Of a DNA stretch of 64,000 nt, positions 1 to 12,160 are shown piece after piece; the first letter of the stretch is position 1, and each line of letters begins with the position of its first letter. The stretch is from assembly GCA_949317995.1 (NCBI GenBank), contig OX439046.1:58507774-58571773 (forward strand), written 5' to 3'. This DNA is from Acholoe squamosa (lineage: Eukaryota; Annelida; Polychaeta; Phyllodocida; Polynoidae). The notes under the pieces were generated by a model. The model saw only the letters and a list, made by a program, of their open reading frames with translations. It did no database searches and was not told the origin of the DNA. Position numbers and translations under genes: made by a program.

Positions 1-207
1 CTGGACTGGAGGACCGGTTCTGGCGGGATACGGTTGAAGCTGGTTGGGAGGAGTGTAGGGGTTCATTCCCCCGTCGGGTGGGCAGAGCCTTCGGAGGGAC
101 TGTTCACTTGGTTGTGTCACTCCCCCTATGTATACCATACCGATCCAGGGTAGTTGGAAGGTGGAAATGTCAGTGGGGCCGTGTTGGTGACAGGGTATGT
201 CAGGCCA

Positions 208-278
208 GGGGATGTAGCTCAGTGGTAGAGCAATCGACTTGCAAGCGAGAGACCCGGGTTCGAATCCCGGTGTCTCCA
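208..278 (+). tRNA. tRNA-Ala(TGC)-like gene, possibly a pseudogene
   Basis: The 71-nt cloverleaf has an acceptor stem of seven pairs (wobbles included) with a G3:U70 pair, the hallmark of alanine tRNA recognition. The D arm is GCTC/GAGC, the anticodon loop CTTGCAA gives anticodon TGC, and the T arm CCGGG-TTCGAAT-CCCGG is perfect with discriminator A. Box A (TAGCTCAGTGGTAGAGC) and box B (GGTTCGAATCC) are near consensus, and a TTTT tract at 286-289 could serve as the Pol III terminator. Oddity: the anticodon stem ATCGA/GCGAG pairs only at its three middle positions, with A-G mismatches at both ends. The gene may therefore be a recently decayed copy or a SINE progenitor. Identification as tRNA-Ala-derived is secure; function is uncertain. 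Confidence 0.75.
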
Positions 279-412
279 GAAGACGTTTTCACTGACCACT
301 ACAGCCTTATGGTACAGATTTTTATTACACCATTGTACTTATCAAATCTGATATTTGTGTGTTTATTGGATTTCCAACATTGACACTGCTACTCATGTTG
401 CAATCCCACTAA

Positions 413-769
413 TTGACAAGGATCATCTATTACCAAGCATGGGCTCAAGTAATAAGTAATAATACAAAACTGATCGCACTAGGCAGCGTACTCGCGAGAA
501 GTGATAATATTGGTAGTGGATTGATGATTTATGTTGACATAGCATTCAGTGCTTTCTGTCATACAGAATGGACCCTTTGTTTAATGGAGGCATACATTGA
601 ACTTCAATCACTTATTGTTGAAAAACCAACAATGATAATAGTCAATGTATATAGACTGCCAAATAAGGATCTGCAAGCCTTTCGGGATAAACTAGATATA
701 GTTTTGAAGGCAATAGACCGGGAGAAATTTGAACTATGGTTAGTAGGGGATTTGAATATAAATACATGA
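413..769 (+). pseudogene. LINE apurinic-like endonuclease fragment
   Basis: This 118-codon open stretch ends in the motif LWLVGDLNINT, matching the conserved GDFN-type catalytic motif of exonuclease-endonuclease-phosphatase domains in LINE ORF2 proteins. The preceding segment (MIIVNVYRLPN) matches the YRPP-type motif seen upstream of it. The N-terminal part of the domain is missing or unrecognisable and a stop follows directly after the motif, so this is a relic. The listed start is only the open-frame limit. It belongs with the RT fragments downstream on the same strand. Confidence 0.7.
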
Positions 770-1608
770 GATAGACACAGCGCTTGTGTCCGTGGTTTTT
801 TTGATAAATGCAGGGAGTATAGCATTAAAAATGGCTTAAGATATTATGAGGCCTAACCTGCATGACACGGGAGGAAGCTAGATCGATCAAATAATAACAA
901 ACTGTGATATAGTAAGTCATTATGGGTCCCTGTAGTGCCTAATTGCGGAATTACTATAATGTGTATGCATGCAGAAAAAAAGCCTAGAGAGATCCATGAT
1001 AACCTAGAATTTACTAGCCAGAGTTATAAAAATCATAATAAAGAGGACCTTTATGAATATCTAAGTGATATTGACTGGTCGCCTTTTAGAGAAACCACTG
1101 ACCCAGAAATGCAGTGGGATTTCATATACAGCAAGCTAATGAATTATCTGGATATTACATGCCCTACAAGAACAACCAGACTAATATCTAATATCAAAAC
1201 CCTGGGTATGAGACAATAGAACTTGTAAATGACTGACAAAGGCTAATCTGTGAATTACAACACACAAAAACAGAATACTATTAAGGTAAATAAGAGCGAT
1301 GCGAAATAGAATACAGAGACAACTGGATAATGGAAAAAATGACTATGCTCTTTATCTTTCGGAAGAAACATCGGGTGATCCTGTCAAGTTCTGGCAGGAG
1401 GTAAATGACCTAGTAAACCCAGTAGCAAAAAAATCTGACTATACAGCTCACTAATGATATTACTGGCGCTGTTATACCAAAAGATGAAACTGCAAATTAT
1501 ATTAACTCATACTTTGCAAATATAGGACATGACCTATTTATAAAATTACCTCAAACAGGGATAAACATACCTGGCCCATTAATTGATGATGATATTGAGG
1601 ACATTTAC

Positions 1609-1932
1609 TTGTCTGAACTACTTAATTTTGATGACGCCAAACGCCTGATCCACAAAATCAATATTGACAAATCATCTGGTCTGAGAGGCATAAATTCAAG
1701 AGTATTAAAAGACACAATAATAAATCTAGCTGATGAAATGGTGGTCATTTACTGTAATAGCATGAATGAAAGTATCTCCCCCATAGATTGGTCGAAAGGA
1801 ACGTTGGTACCCATCCCCGAAAAAGGCAATCTAAATAGCATTAAGAATTGGCACTCCATCACTCTATTGCCCCTACCAGAAAAACTGCTAGAAAAAATGA
1901 TTCATCCAGTTTTGTCTATTCACTTAGAATAG
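1609..1932 (+). pseudogene. LINE reverse-transcriptase finger-domain fragment
   Basis: The 107-codon fragment carries the conserved order KSSGxxGI...VLKD, then GTLVPIPEKGN, then IKNWxxITLLPLPEKLLEKMIH. These correspond to RT motifs 0-2 of non-LTR retrotransposons (usual form NWRPISLLP). The tryptophan is followed by H rather than R, a decay mark. A stop at 1930-1932 ends the frame, and homologous coding continues in other frames at 1950-2330. It aligns by eye with the better preserved RT at 28.0-29.2 kb on the other strand, so the two belong to related but not identical families. Confidence 0.85.
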
Positions 1933-2670
1933 AATGCTATGCTAAGTAAATTCCAATATGGATTTTGCCCCAGTATGTGAACTTCTGATGCTGTTTTTCA
2001 TGTTGTTAAAGACCTATATGATAACAAGGATGATGGACTCATAACAGTGGACTGTTTTATCAATTATTGTAAAGCTTTTGATAGTGTCTATCCCTTAAAA
2101 TTAGTGGAGAAAATCTGTAAACTAAGAATACATGCGAAATTTAAAAAAATGGTTGATATCCTACTTAGCCCACCGCTCGCATGAAACAATTGCAAATGGA
2201 AATAGGTCAGAAAACAGTGAGGTAAATTTTGGAGTGCCCAAGGGGTTGATTTTGGGGCCACTGTCATTTGTCCTATTTATTAATGACCTATCTGATGAGA
2301 TCAAAAATTAATTACACTGCAGCGGAAACACAAATAGCAGCCACTCAACTCTTACAAGAAGACCTAGATCGCATTAATACCTGGTGTAATATTAATTCAA
2401 TGACAGTAAACAGGCAAAAGTCTATGTGTCAATGACCCAGGAGGTAAGCCTCAGAATCTATAAAGTAATGATGTGCCCTGTGATTGACTACTGTTTGTTT
2501 TATTACTGGTAGCGGCCAAAATGCTGACCTACAGAAACTGCAGCGAATGCAGAACTCAGCACTCCGGATCTATTTGCAGCAAAGAATCAGACAAATTAGC
2601 ACTGATGCATTACATGCTTGGAGCAAAGTAAAAAGGCTAGAAATGGGGAGGCTATAGAAATATCAAATTT

Positions 2671-2907
2671 ATGAGTATAAAAGGTTACAGGAAATTGAAA
2701 TTTGCATTACATAGGGCAAGGACAAATTGCTACCCAAAATCACCTTATTATAGAGGCGTAAGCCTATGGGATAAACTGACACCTGAAGTCCAACGTCTGC
2801 CTACCAAACGACATTCATTGTTTCACTATAAAAAAATAGCTAGATTGATTGTTACCATGCCTGGCTACAGAAAACCGTCCTACATGGGCGAGTTGACCAA
2901 TAAATGA
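2671..2907 (+). pseudogene. LINE ORF2 C-terminal fragment
   Basis: The 78-codon fragment contains a TNCYPKSPYYRGVSLWDKL-like stretch, typical of the extreme C-terminus of jockey/CR1-type ORF2 proteins (R-x-G-V-S-L-W-x-x-L-P). It ends a few bases before the TGATAA repeat tail. The equivalent part of the minus-strand LINE at 27.46-27.79 kb has the same pattern (MHRGITLWNNL), supporting the assignment. Confidence 0.75.
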
Positions 2908-2921
2908 TAATGATAATGATA

Positions 2922-3510
2922 AGTCCCAGCTATTGCCAGTAATCTAGATAATTACCTTCAAGGAAAAATTCTCTAAGGCTATTAGTGTATGAGATTAGTG
3001 GTGCAGAACGTGAGAATTCTGCACATATTGGTGGCATCAAATCCCTTCACTATTTTAAGATAAGTGAAATCTCATGGGAATCAAGTTAACTGAACTGATT
3101 TCTACTCAATCTCTGATAATTATAGGTGACATCTTAATGCTTCAGTAGGCTGTAACCCATTAACCCATGGCACATGGAGCTCTTATGTAGCGAGTTTGAT
3201 TTTGTAATTTTGTATTAAATTGATAATTTGATGTGAAGTGTTCATACCCATCTGTCATTTGTTGGACATGTTTCTAGCAATACATTATTGGCATGAAAAA
3301 AGATAGTGTCACTGTGCAATTAGCCTAGTTTCGTCCTATAAAGTGTCATTTAAGGATCATATTTTGACTCCTACTACTACTCCTACGTTTTTAAAACGTT
3401 GAAAAACATTTTATTTACATTAACTGGCATTTTTTGTTGAGTGGGCATTTATTTCCTTTTTTACTGCATGCTATTTAGGATACAAATTGTCTCCATCAGG
3501 TTGTCATCTC
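2922..3510. other. Gene-free stretch
   Basis: AT-rich unique-looking sequence between the LINE tail and the MITE. No ORF, splice-bounded exon or RNA gene is visible. Confidence 0.5.
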
Positions 3511-3770
3511 ACCAGGAGGCCATTTCTTAATGTACTTCGACCACACACATCCACTACGAAAACTTAAGCCAGGCTATCATAGGTAAGGCCCTACGACTGC
3601 TCTGTACCATAGGCACCTATGCAGTAATAACATAAGGTTTGGTAGAACAGTCAAAGTGGTGCAGGCATTAGTGATTACTAGTGCATAATACTGTGATGGC
3701 ATTAACTCAAGGCTTATCACTGCGACTTGAAGGACAGCAGTCATAGTGTGTTAAGAAATGGCCTCCTGGT
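3511..3770. mobile_element. MITE with 20-bp perfect terminal inverted repeats
   Basis: The 260-bp element begins ACCAGGAGGCCATTTCTTAA and ends in its exact reverse complement (3751-3770). The interior carries GACTGCTC/GACAGCAGTC-like subterminal sequence. It has no coding capacity. No clear target-site duplication is visible. Related but eroded termini (AAATGGCCTCC, with CGACTGC or GATCGTAG nearby) recur at about 42.75-42.89, 49.27-49.40, 52.27-52.43 and 54.64-54.72 kb, so this is a dispersed family. Confidence 0.8.
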
Positions 3771-5559
3771 ATCAGATTGAGTAGCCAGGGGTCCTGGTAC
3801 TTAGTATTTGAAAAAGAGCCAGTTGCTGCCGCATTCACTGGCATAATAGTGGTTATCTGGAAGTAGCTTTATATCCCAATCTTAAGCTGACTATCTGCAC
3901 CAATCTGATCATCTCCTGTCCCCCGTGCAATAAGGCCATACGCATTCAGGCATTGTCAATTCTGCCTGTCAGACCATTGGTGATATTATTACCCTTTTGA
4001 GATTGCTCCTTGAATGACATTGATGCACCTGTACAGTGTCTCACCTATGTCATAGTTATGCATCATACAAATCCCACAGGATTGATAAACAGCGGTAGAT
4101 TAGTATGATACACCAATGCAGTGTTGGTGGTTTCAGTGTAGACCAAATGGCACAATTTTCGCACATCATTCTAGTGGGCACAGTATGTTAAATCAGCATT
4201 GAAATAACATTAATCAACAATTCACAACATCAATATACCATTATGTGGCCACTAGGATGTGGACAAAATACTTGAACATGAATGCATCATACAGTCCTTA
4301 TAGGGTTTACTGTTTCCTGGTGCCCAGTGCAGATTGGAGGGAGACTGGTACATTACTGTGTCCCTTATTATGTACAGGTACAATAGGGGTTCTGGCAGCT
4401 GGATCTCTTGATTCCATAGGGATATTTCTTCACACCAGGTCATGTTTGCCTGCATGACACCTTGGCCTAAGAGAATTATGTTACTGCCAAACTGACAACC
4501 TGCCAACAGGGCCAATAAAGGTGGAGATGGGAATAGGGAGAAGTGTCTCGAAACGGCACAGCTGGAGTCCAATTGAGAATTATATCAATAGACCACTTGA
4601 TATCTGTCGTCCGATTGAGCCATTCAAATTCTATTTAAAATCTGGCGAAGGAGGCTTAGTGGATGATGGGAAGGTTGTTTTCACTTAAATGAAACACTAG
4701 GAACTGTTGGACATGGGTGATGCATATCAAGGCAGCACAAGGCATAAATGCATCAATATTTATTATAGAAGAAACTAAGTCTGGACAATAGTATGGCATA
4801 TATATAACTTCATTATAATAAAATGATATCTTAATGTATCTGTCTGGAAGTCAGCAAGGTGCTGTTGAGAGAAGAAACGTCCTATGCTAGTGAATTATCT
4901 GACCCTTAGATCAGCCTCTCCTCATTAGGCGTCCTATTGGGCCTTTTCCCTGCCCTATTTGAACACCATATTCATAGTTTATGATGTCAGGAATACTTCC
5001 CCAGAATTATGATGAGGATATATCAGTTTCTGTGATGCCTAAGGTGGAAAGGGGAAATGCATTCATAAAATGATTATGAATAGACATCAGATTTTAACTG
5101 ATTCTGTTTAACCAAGTATGCTCTTGCACATTTTTAAACTGTTCTCAAGTCATCACTTGTATCTTGCAGTGAAAGCCAAACAACACCCTGAAGGTCAGAA
5201 TTAATTTGCACCTGTTACAGTTCCTTTCACCTATTCTATATATCTTTGCTGGCTGCTGTATGTGAATAGAATGGAGGTCTTCAAAAGCTGCCATAAGGAA
5301 AAGTACACACATAAATTTAGCCAAGGCTACTGTCAACTCAGAATGGGCCCAACAGGATGCAGCATCCTGTCGATAAATATATTCAGCACAGTGTCCGTGT
5401 GACATGTGACAAGGCCCAGCCATCTTCACTAACATAGATAATCATCTTTCATAAATAAAACTCTCCAAGGCTCTTAGTGTATAACACTAGGTAAAGAGAA
5501 CATGATAAGTCTGCACATAATATGTGTGGAATCTAATCCATCGACTTGTAAAAAAGCAA
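3771..5559. other. Gene-free stretch with old repeat fragments
   Basis: No supported gene. Part of 5190-5330 is a diverged copy of 9318-9470 (shared GGTCAGAATT and TTTGCTGGCTGCTG blocks followed by AATAGG/AATAGA). Short open frames here show no conserved motifs. Confidence 0.4.
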
Positions 5560-5745
5560 ACACCCAGCCATAGGGAATTGAAATGATCTGAGCCTTCTGA
5601 ACCACCTGTCTAACATCATTGAATGTATCGATGCATCTTTACATGTTTGATTGTATCCTCTTTTTCGGCTGATAATTGTAAAAGCTTCAGTATGTTAAGA
5701 TATTGTTGGCCAATAAACCTTTTTCAAACTCAAACTTTGATTCTA
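5560..5745 (+). repeat. Possible 3' tail of a non-LTR element
   Basis: Sequence ending in CCAATAAACC, TTTTTC and an AAACTC repeat (5712-5740) resembles the 3' UTR end of a polyadenylated or LINE-derived sequence. No coding part is attached. The assignment is tentative. Confidence 0.3.
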
Positions 5746-6218
5746 TGCGACATCTTGATACTTTAGCAAGACAGTGATATGTATTAGCTCCAGGCAATAT
5801 TTAGAATTCTCTCAAGTATAGAGTTTGATTTCATAGTCTTGAATTAAATTGGTAATTTGACTCAAGGTATTCATACCCATTACAAATTGGTTTAATTCTT
5901 TCATGGATTTGGATGTGTGGATGGATTACATATTTAGTGGTACAATACAACAAAGTGTCTTGTTTACATAAGCAATTTATCTGCTTCCGTCCTATACATT
6001 TGAAACATCTTTCCTAATAACCTGAATACATGCTGTACCGGTTGTCTCTGATTGGCACTTTGTGGCCGCCAATAGACTTGGTCATGAACTCCTTAAAGGT
6101 TTTAATGTGCTGATTTCCCCCCCCCCAGTAGTGCAGCTGCAGCCAATGTGATTCGTTCGTCTATCATACCTAGTAGCTAACACTCTATACCCTGCTTCTT
6201 ATACTTATGTGTCACTTA

Positions 6219-6503
6219 TTACACGATTTCTGTGATTCTGAGTGCTTTTCCTGGATATTTCCCTGCACATACCTGTCGATATTGCATGGCATGATGCATG
6301 CCTCATGACTTTTGTATGGTGTGTGGTTATCCAAGGATAACAGGCACCAAGTGTAGTTATCCATGGATAACATGCACACCCTACATGTCATATGTTACAT
6401 GTTAAAACCTACGAAATTTTCATTGCCAGAGGTAGGGGTTGAAACTGCACTCTACTGATCCCAAATCCAACTCCCTATGCATTGCCCTGCAGGGACTGGC
6501 GAG
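6219..6503 (-). mobile_element. tRNA-derived SINE with GTTATCCATGGATAAC palindrome
   Basis: Read on the minus strand this starts with a tRNA-like head (CAGTCCCTGCAGGGCAATGC, then the box B region) and continues to a body with the palindrome GTTATCCATGGATAAC (6356-6371) and a variant just upstream. It ends near AATCACAGAAATCGTG. Plus-strand relatives lie at 39245-39520 and 40226-40523 in the same order, which defines both ends of the family. Box B is degraded here. Confidence 0.75.
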
Positions 6504-6689
6504 AAAATGTGTGTGTTTGCCTGTGTATGTATAATTCCCCCATAATGCCATAGCCACTACCTGGACAGTAGGGACGCCAGCAACTCTCACATGCACATGG
6601 TTAGAACAGCATTATAATTATAGAGGATATACGGTACTGCTGGATGCGTTAAAACCAAGCCAGCAGCTGCTGAGTGCCAAGGTGTGTGT

Positions 6690-6766
6690 ACCGATAGTAT
6701 AGTGGCTAGCGAGTAGCACTCTAAACCCCAGGTGTAGGCGTTCAAGCCCTGGCCTGGTTCATTTTC
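6690..6766 (+). repeat. tRNA-like sequence (SINE head)
   Basis: TATAGTGGCTAGCGAG (box A-like) is followed 30 bp later by GGCGTTCAAGCCC (box B-like). The flanks do not close a convincing acceptor stem. A similar head is at 20207-20276. Best read as a relic of a tRNA-derived SINE rather than a tRNA gene. Confidence 0.5.
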
Positions 6767-7455
6767 TTTACTGTCTGGCACAGGTGTTGGTGGGGCAAGT
6801 CCTGTTCACGGCATACCTTTTATTTATGGCTGGTTTAGGGAGGAACGATTTTTTTCAAATTATATTTATTGATTTTCTATTGATTATCTATTGATTAATC
6901 ATGTAATAAAATAAATAGTCAATGGATATGTCATGATGCGTCACTGATATCCAACAGTAACATGCAACGAGGGGGCAAACTTAGCAGGTAGACATTTCTT
7001 CACTAGAGATATGTGGCATCTAGGAAAAGAATCATTTTGAAAATATCGGAATAAAGTTGGATCATTAACCCCTTTGACGAGTCAAGGTGTTATGTGAATT
7101 TGTGTCATGCTTTGCTGAATACCAGTTTGCAATTTACCCACGAATGTTGGTGGAACACATAAATCCCCCTTATGGCCAGCATGATGTAGTGATTTAATAG
7201 ATGATCATATCATAGTGATGTCAATTAGGTCATATAAAAATCATGCTCTAGCATATATGCAATGCCAACTTTGATGGAGAAGGAACGTCAATCCTTGAGG
7301 ACACCAAGAAACTAATTGTGGATAAAAATGATAAAAGGTATTCCTGCACACCCCTTCGTGGGCACACCTTCAACCATGTTGATCCACAATTAGACTTAAA
7401 ACTGTCATGTTTGAGATTTTACGATATGCATGTTGACTCTTCTTTCTATTTACAG

Positions 7456-7493
7456 AAATCCAAACCCCCAGCAATCACTGACCACATTACCAG
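7456..7493 (+). other. Candidate 38-bp exon
   Basis: A TTTCTATTTACAG acceptor precedes 38 bp, followed directly by CAG|GTAAGCA, a strong donor. Two of the three frames are open. No neighbouring exon can be connected, so it may be chance or an exonised repeat. It weakly resembles the 39-bp exon-like boxes at 33792 and 47456 in size and 3' end. Confidence 0.3.
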
Positions 7494-7555
7494 GTAAGCA
7501 TTATCATCTCATCTAAAGCTAATAAAACTGATCACACTAGTACTAAGTAGGACGA

Positions 7556-7735
7556 AGGGTGGTGCAGATGGCAGTGCGCTAGCCGGCGGATCACCAGATC
7601 GACGGTTTGTGTCCCGTCCGAGTTGACTCAGCTCTCCATCCATTCATTTGTCAGTAAAGTGAGGAACACCAGACATTTATCTCACTGTGCAAAATCAAGC
7701 AGGGGGGCAATTAAAAAAGGTGGAGACAGAAATGT
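7556..7735 (+). mobile_element. tRNA-derived SINE fragment
   Basis: The head GGTGGTGCAGATGGCAGTGCGC matches a box A region of a Leu/Ser-like tRNA, followed by CGACGGTTTGTGTCCCG as a decayed box B. The body contains GTAAAGTGAGGAACACCAGAC, a phrase I associate with tRNA-derived invertebrate SINE bodies. The 3' boundary is approximate. Confidence 0.55.
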
Positions 7736-7739
7736 CAAA

Positions 7740-9585
7740 GCGAAGCGACCATAGGCATGGGCATTGTGTATGTATCCTGTAAAACCTTATGCGCATTATC
7801 ATGTAGGCCGGTGATAAGTTAACATTGCTGATATTATCCTGCCAGACTCTCAATATCCAAATCCCCGTTGAAATGTAGGATTAGTTGCAGCAGGCTTGAG
7901 AAATGTGTTAACAATATCAGATTGAGCCATGGTATTTAGTAAACGATGAGAGGTAAATCTTCCTACAACTAACTGAAAATTCCCAAAGCCTTAACCAAGG
8001 AAGCTTGTCACTTCTGCACGCATTAAGGCTGTTACGAATTGTTTATATGAAACCTTAACCCTACCCCTTATCATGCATTATGCTATAGATTCAGAGACTG
8101 TTTTCTTCTTATGTATTTATGGTAGTGATGGTCAGGATGTGCAGCGCACGACTAATAATGTGGTATATGAGGATGGCTACAACTCTCCTGGAGACAGAAG
8201 GCGATTGTAGTCATCTGTCTTGAAAAAGCACTTGGACAGGGCTGCAGTTAATCCTTTTGCAGTCTCCCTAATTAAGCATTAATAAAGTGAAAGGTCTCAG
8301 GAAAAATTGCTATAGTTCTTTTTCCTTGGCACGAAGAATCAAGATATGATGAAGATGCTGATCCTACTTGGAGAAAGGATTCCTTTGTTCATCCTATTGA
8401 TAATGACAAGGAATATGGAATTATGGTAGATTATGTTGCTGACAACCAGATTACATATAACTTTCAGCTGTTGTTTTTCATAAAGAGCCTCCTATATAAG
8501 AAGCTATACGATTATTTTAAAGGAAGATTATTATGTATTATGCATGATCATGATTATTCTATTTGATGTATGATATTAATCAAGAAGATTATTCTGTATT
8601 ATGATTTTTAGATATTTTCATACTTTGGATAAAGGATGAGGTTTTCATAAAGGATTTAACATAACTTATTTTCATAAATATTTTAGATACGTCCTTCGCA
8701 TTTGCAAATCTAGTTACTCACCATTAGTGTAAATCCTGCCATTCAGAACAGCTTTGGCGATTTGCTTTGGCCATATCTTTTAAGACACTAGATATAATAC
8801 AATGTACCTTTTATCTTCAGAGAAGATATAATGTGACTTACATGATTCAAGATAAAACAAGTCTGTTTCTGTACTATTATGTAAAGGGGCATATACACAA
8901 ATGAATTAGTTGACCAGTCTGCCATTGTGAATCATTTTCTGATATGAGTGCATTGTCTGAGGGAAGTGTATAGTCATTAGATGCCATGAATCACTATCAC
9001 TTTTCTTGAATGTCTGTAGATGATTGTAAAAGTGCTGATAGATTTAAATATTATAGTGAGATCTGCTAAGCCCAAATTAATAATGAAAAATTATGACTTA
9101 TAGTGATGTGAGGTACTCAGAGGAGATGTATAGAGTATAACAACGGTTTATTATCCATGATTATGAGAAATAGACCATAAGCCTCAGGAGGAACCATAGA
9201 ATACAGTTATAAATTGATAAAAGATAGGCATCAACCAAATCAAGCACAGTCCTGCCAATATCTATTCCCCCTTGCCTCCTAGGCATCACGCAACATTACA
9301 TAGAAAGAGTGCGAAGGTCAGAATTGATTTGTGCTCATCATAGTTCTGTTCACAAATCCCATACATTTTTGCTGGCTGCTGCAAGTGAATAGGGCGCCTC
9401 AAAATGCTTCCACTGTAAATAATGAACACATCAATTTAGCTGAGGCTATTGCAGTAACTCAGCACACAATGCGCCTCTCAGAATGTTGTGTCTTCTCAAT
9501 GGCTATGTGTCACCCCAGCCTGTGTCACTCTGAACAAGGTGTCTCAATCTATCACGATTTCTATTTTGTCCATTTTCATGTATTA
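7740..9585. other. Gene-free AT-rich stretch
   Basis: No supported gene or RNA. The 9318-9470 part is the diverged duplicate of 5190-5330; the rest shows no internal structure I can name. Confidence 0.4.
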
Positions 9586-10362
9586 GTCCATGAGCCAGCA
9601 AGCAAAATTTAGCTTATCGGTATCATTATGGGGCACCAAGGTTCATGCTATTTTCTTGAAAGGTGAGGGTCTAGGGATCATATTTTTGTGTGTTAGCACT
9701 TTGGCTGTTGTAGCCATCATGGTTAGTTTAACTCGTTTCCCTGGCAACAAGGTAAAATTTTAAGATTTCATCCAAGTGATATGACACTCTGATTGATTTA
9801 AGCCAAAGTTATGGACAAATATGTGTATTTTCTATAGATCTCATTATTTCACCTTCTTGTCATGGAAACCACCCGACCTTGACCCAAAGGTCACTGATAT
9901 CTAGGTCTATCCTCAATATTCTGTGAACTAGTCCCTCTCTATCAGGAAACTTGAAATGTTTTAGATTTACACAATTATAATGTAGATATAACATTTGGAA
10001 GGTAACATAGGCCTATTTTTATACTATTTTTTTAATATTTGACCTTAAAAAGCATGACCTTGACCTGGGCCAATGTCAACCAAATTCATCAACCTGATTA
10101 GGCTCATTGAGTAGTATATTTTAGGATTTGGAATCGTGTAAAAAGATTGATTTAAGCCAAAGCTATGGAAAAATATGTGTATTTTCTATAAATCTCAAAA
10201 GTTTTACCTGGTTGCCATGGAAACGGGTCAAACTCACCATGATGGTACCATGACCAAAGTGCTTACACACAAAAGTATGATCCCTAGACCCTCACCCTTC
10301 AAAAAAATAGGATGAACCTTGGTGCCCCAAATGATATCGACTACCCCCTCTGGCTCATGGAC
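9586..10362. mobile_element. Foldback/MITE with about 100-bp terminal inverted repeats
   Basis: The left end GTCCATGAGCCA is mirrored by TGGCTCATGGAC at 10351-10362. The inverted match continues inward through GGGGCACCAAGGTTCAT / ATGAACCTTGGTGCCCC and GAGGGTCTAGGGATCATA / TATGATCCCTAGACCCTC to roughly 100 bp or more per arm. An internal phrase (GATTTAAGCCAAAG, TATGG, then ATATGTGTATTTTCTATA) occurs twice as a direct repeat. No ORF is present. The element is non-autonomous; superfamily unknown. Confidence 0.8.
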
Positions 10363-10850
10363 TATATGGTGTACCTCTTTCTGAGCCTAATGTACTGCAA
10401 AGGTTCGATAGGCAATCTACACATGGTTAGTTATATGCTTATGGAATGAATAACAATAATAATATAAGTTAAAAGGATGAAGCAGCCATGATGTCTGATA
10501 AGGAAAGGGGGGCTCTTGGAATCAGTTTGTAGGCTTGGATATATTCCCATCCCCAGGGCCACAACAGTGACAAGGGGCATTTCTATTTGGTAAAGAGGGT
10601 AAATACAGTATTGTCAACTGATGCAAAATGAAAACGCTCTATTTCGCAGATTAACAGCAATAGTTACCCTATTATATAAAAGTAGGCTGTTAGATTGCTG
10701 GTTAATGTTGCACAATCAATCAGCCTCTGAAAGCCATAATACCCAGGAAATGGATAATTGTAGTCCCACATCTGAAGTACTGTAGATTATGCTACAGAAA
10801 AGGGGAACTCATTTGACTATAATTTGGTCTGTATTTACCCTCTTCTGCAT

Positions 10851-11012
10851 CTGGGCCAATGTCAACCAAATTCATCGACCTGATTAGGGTCATTGAGTAG
10901 TATATTTTAGGTTTTGGAATCGTGTAAAAAGATTGATTTAAGCCAAAGTTATGGACAAATAATATTATATGTGTATTTTCTATAAATCTCAAAAAATTTA
11001 CCTGGTTGCCAT
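10851..11012. repeat. Second partial copy of the 9.6-10.4 kb foldback element
   Basis: From CTGGGCCAATGTCAACC to CCTGGTTGCCAT this is nearly identical to 10065-10222, with a small TAATATTATA insertion. It lacks the termini. It lies less than 500 bp from the complete copy. Confidence 0.8.
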
Positions 11013-11269
11013 AATTCAACGAATATGATTTTTTACTGTCTCATTGGTTGTCAACGTTATGTGAGGAAATATGATTAGCAATAGTAAGTGATAATAAGCA
11101 GAACAGAAAGGAAAAAATGGGGTTATAAAGTTATTTGCCTTGAGCGATCATCATTGCACTCTGCAACAAATCACAAAAACCCAAATCGGCATGATTATGT
11201 TGGATTTATAGATTTATGATTCCGTTCTCAGAGGGCATTTGTTTGCCTGACCATATATAGGAGCATTAA

Positions 11270-12160
11270 GAAAACACCAGTTGGAGTGTATGCTGAAGGA
11301 AAAGTTAGCATCATCCCCTCACCAAAGATTTCTGGAGGACATTATACAAACTTAATTAGGTATGTCTCACTGTCAATATCGTCCTTCTTACTTCCCAGTT
11401 ATTTCCAGCCATTTTCTGGTACTGAAGTGACCTGATCAGTCCAGTACCCCCTGGCATTCCCTGGGGTCCACTCTTCATTTACACCATTGAGAGAGTCAAT
11501 CAGACCCTGACACCAAAATACTGTGGGGCAGCCAACGTAAGCAGAGACTGGTCTGCCTTACTGACTAACAACTAGAGCCCATCCTGTGCATGGAACCCTA
11601 ATTGTATAGTGCTACCAGATGAGCATCTGAGGGCCTTGTACTTCTCGGTAATGGATATAGCACGGTTGGTTAATCTGTGAGTTACAAATTTCTAACACTA
11701 TTAATTAGTGCAACGAAGCTCCCCTTGAAAGCATAACGGAGAAAATCGATCACATAGGATATTATACTGATATTTTAGGCTCTCAGGCGTCTAATATAAA
11801 ATCAATCGTTCAAAGGGCAACAGGCATGATACGCTTATGCATTTCTGGCCTTCAGCTTGTTATGTACGAGCAACCTGTGACAATAGAGGAAAGAAAAATG
11901 ATCATTGCCCAGCTATACATATGAATATCTGGTAATTGGAAGTAAAGTGCTCCAAGAGATATGAAGACCATGTCCAGCACCATTCTGTTGGATAAAAAAA
12001 GCTGATCTGAATGGGTGTATCTAGGTCAGGTTTCTGTCACTCTCACAGGCACTTCACTTCCTAATCAGAGGTTTAGAGATTGGTTGGTCTCCAATTGCAG
12101 AAGCCGGTCTGGGTGAGCCACAGCTTGAATGGACTCAATCTCGGAAAAGCCCCGGAGGGT
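11270..12160. repeat. Repeat block A1, first part
   Basis: Colinear and highly similar to 40620-41020 plus 41270-41750: for example CATTTTCTGGTACTGAA, CCCTGGCATTCCCTGGGG and CTGTGGGGCAGCCAACGTAA occur in both. It contains at 12042-12055 the empty version of the site that is occupied by a SINE at 41379-41652. No coding signature is present. Confidence 0.8.

Larger units (their letters stand above)
413..2921 (+). mobile_element. Degenerate non-LTR retrotransposon (LINE), plus strand
   Basis: Fragments of an endonuclease/reverse-transcriptase ORF appear in the correct order but in different frames, with stops between them: an endonuclease piece near 413-766, an RT finger region at 1609-1929, RT motif A (KAFDSV) near 2070-2088, motif B (GVPKG, then LGPL) near 2228-2270, a thumb/C-terminal piece near 2518-2580 (LQKLQRMQNSALRIYL) and the end of the ORF at 2671-2904. 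The copy finishes in a short TGATAA-type simple repeat (about 2902-2921), as expected for LINE 3' tails primed on a microsatellite. The YADD motif region near 2300-2330 is disrupted. The general organisation resembles CR1/Jockey-type elements; clade assignment would need a phylogeny. Confidence 0.85.

Noticed and set aside
6838..7440. Possible host exons around 7.0-7.4 kb
   Set aside because: No open frames bounded by splice signals other than the 38-bp box at 7456.
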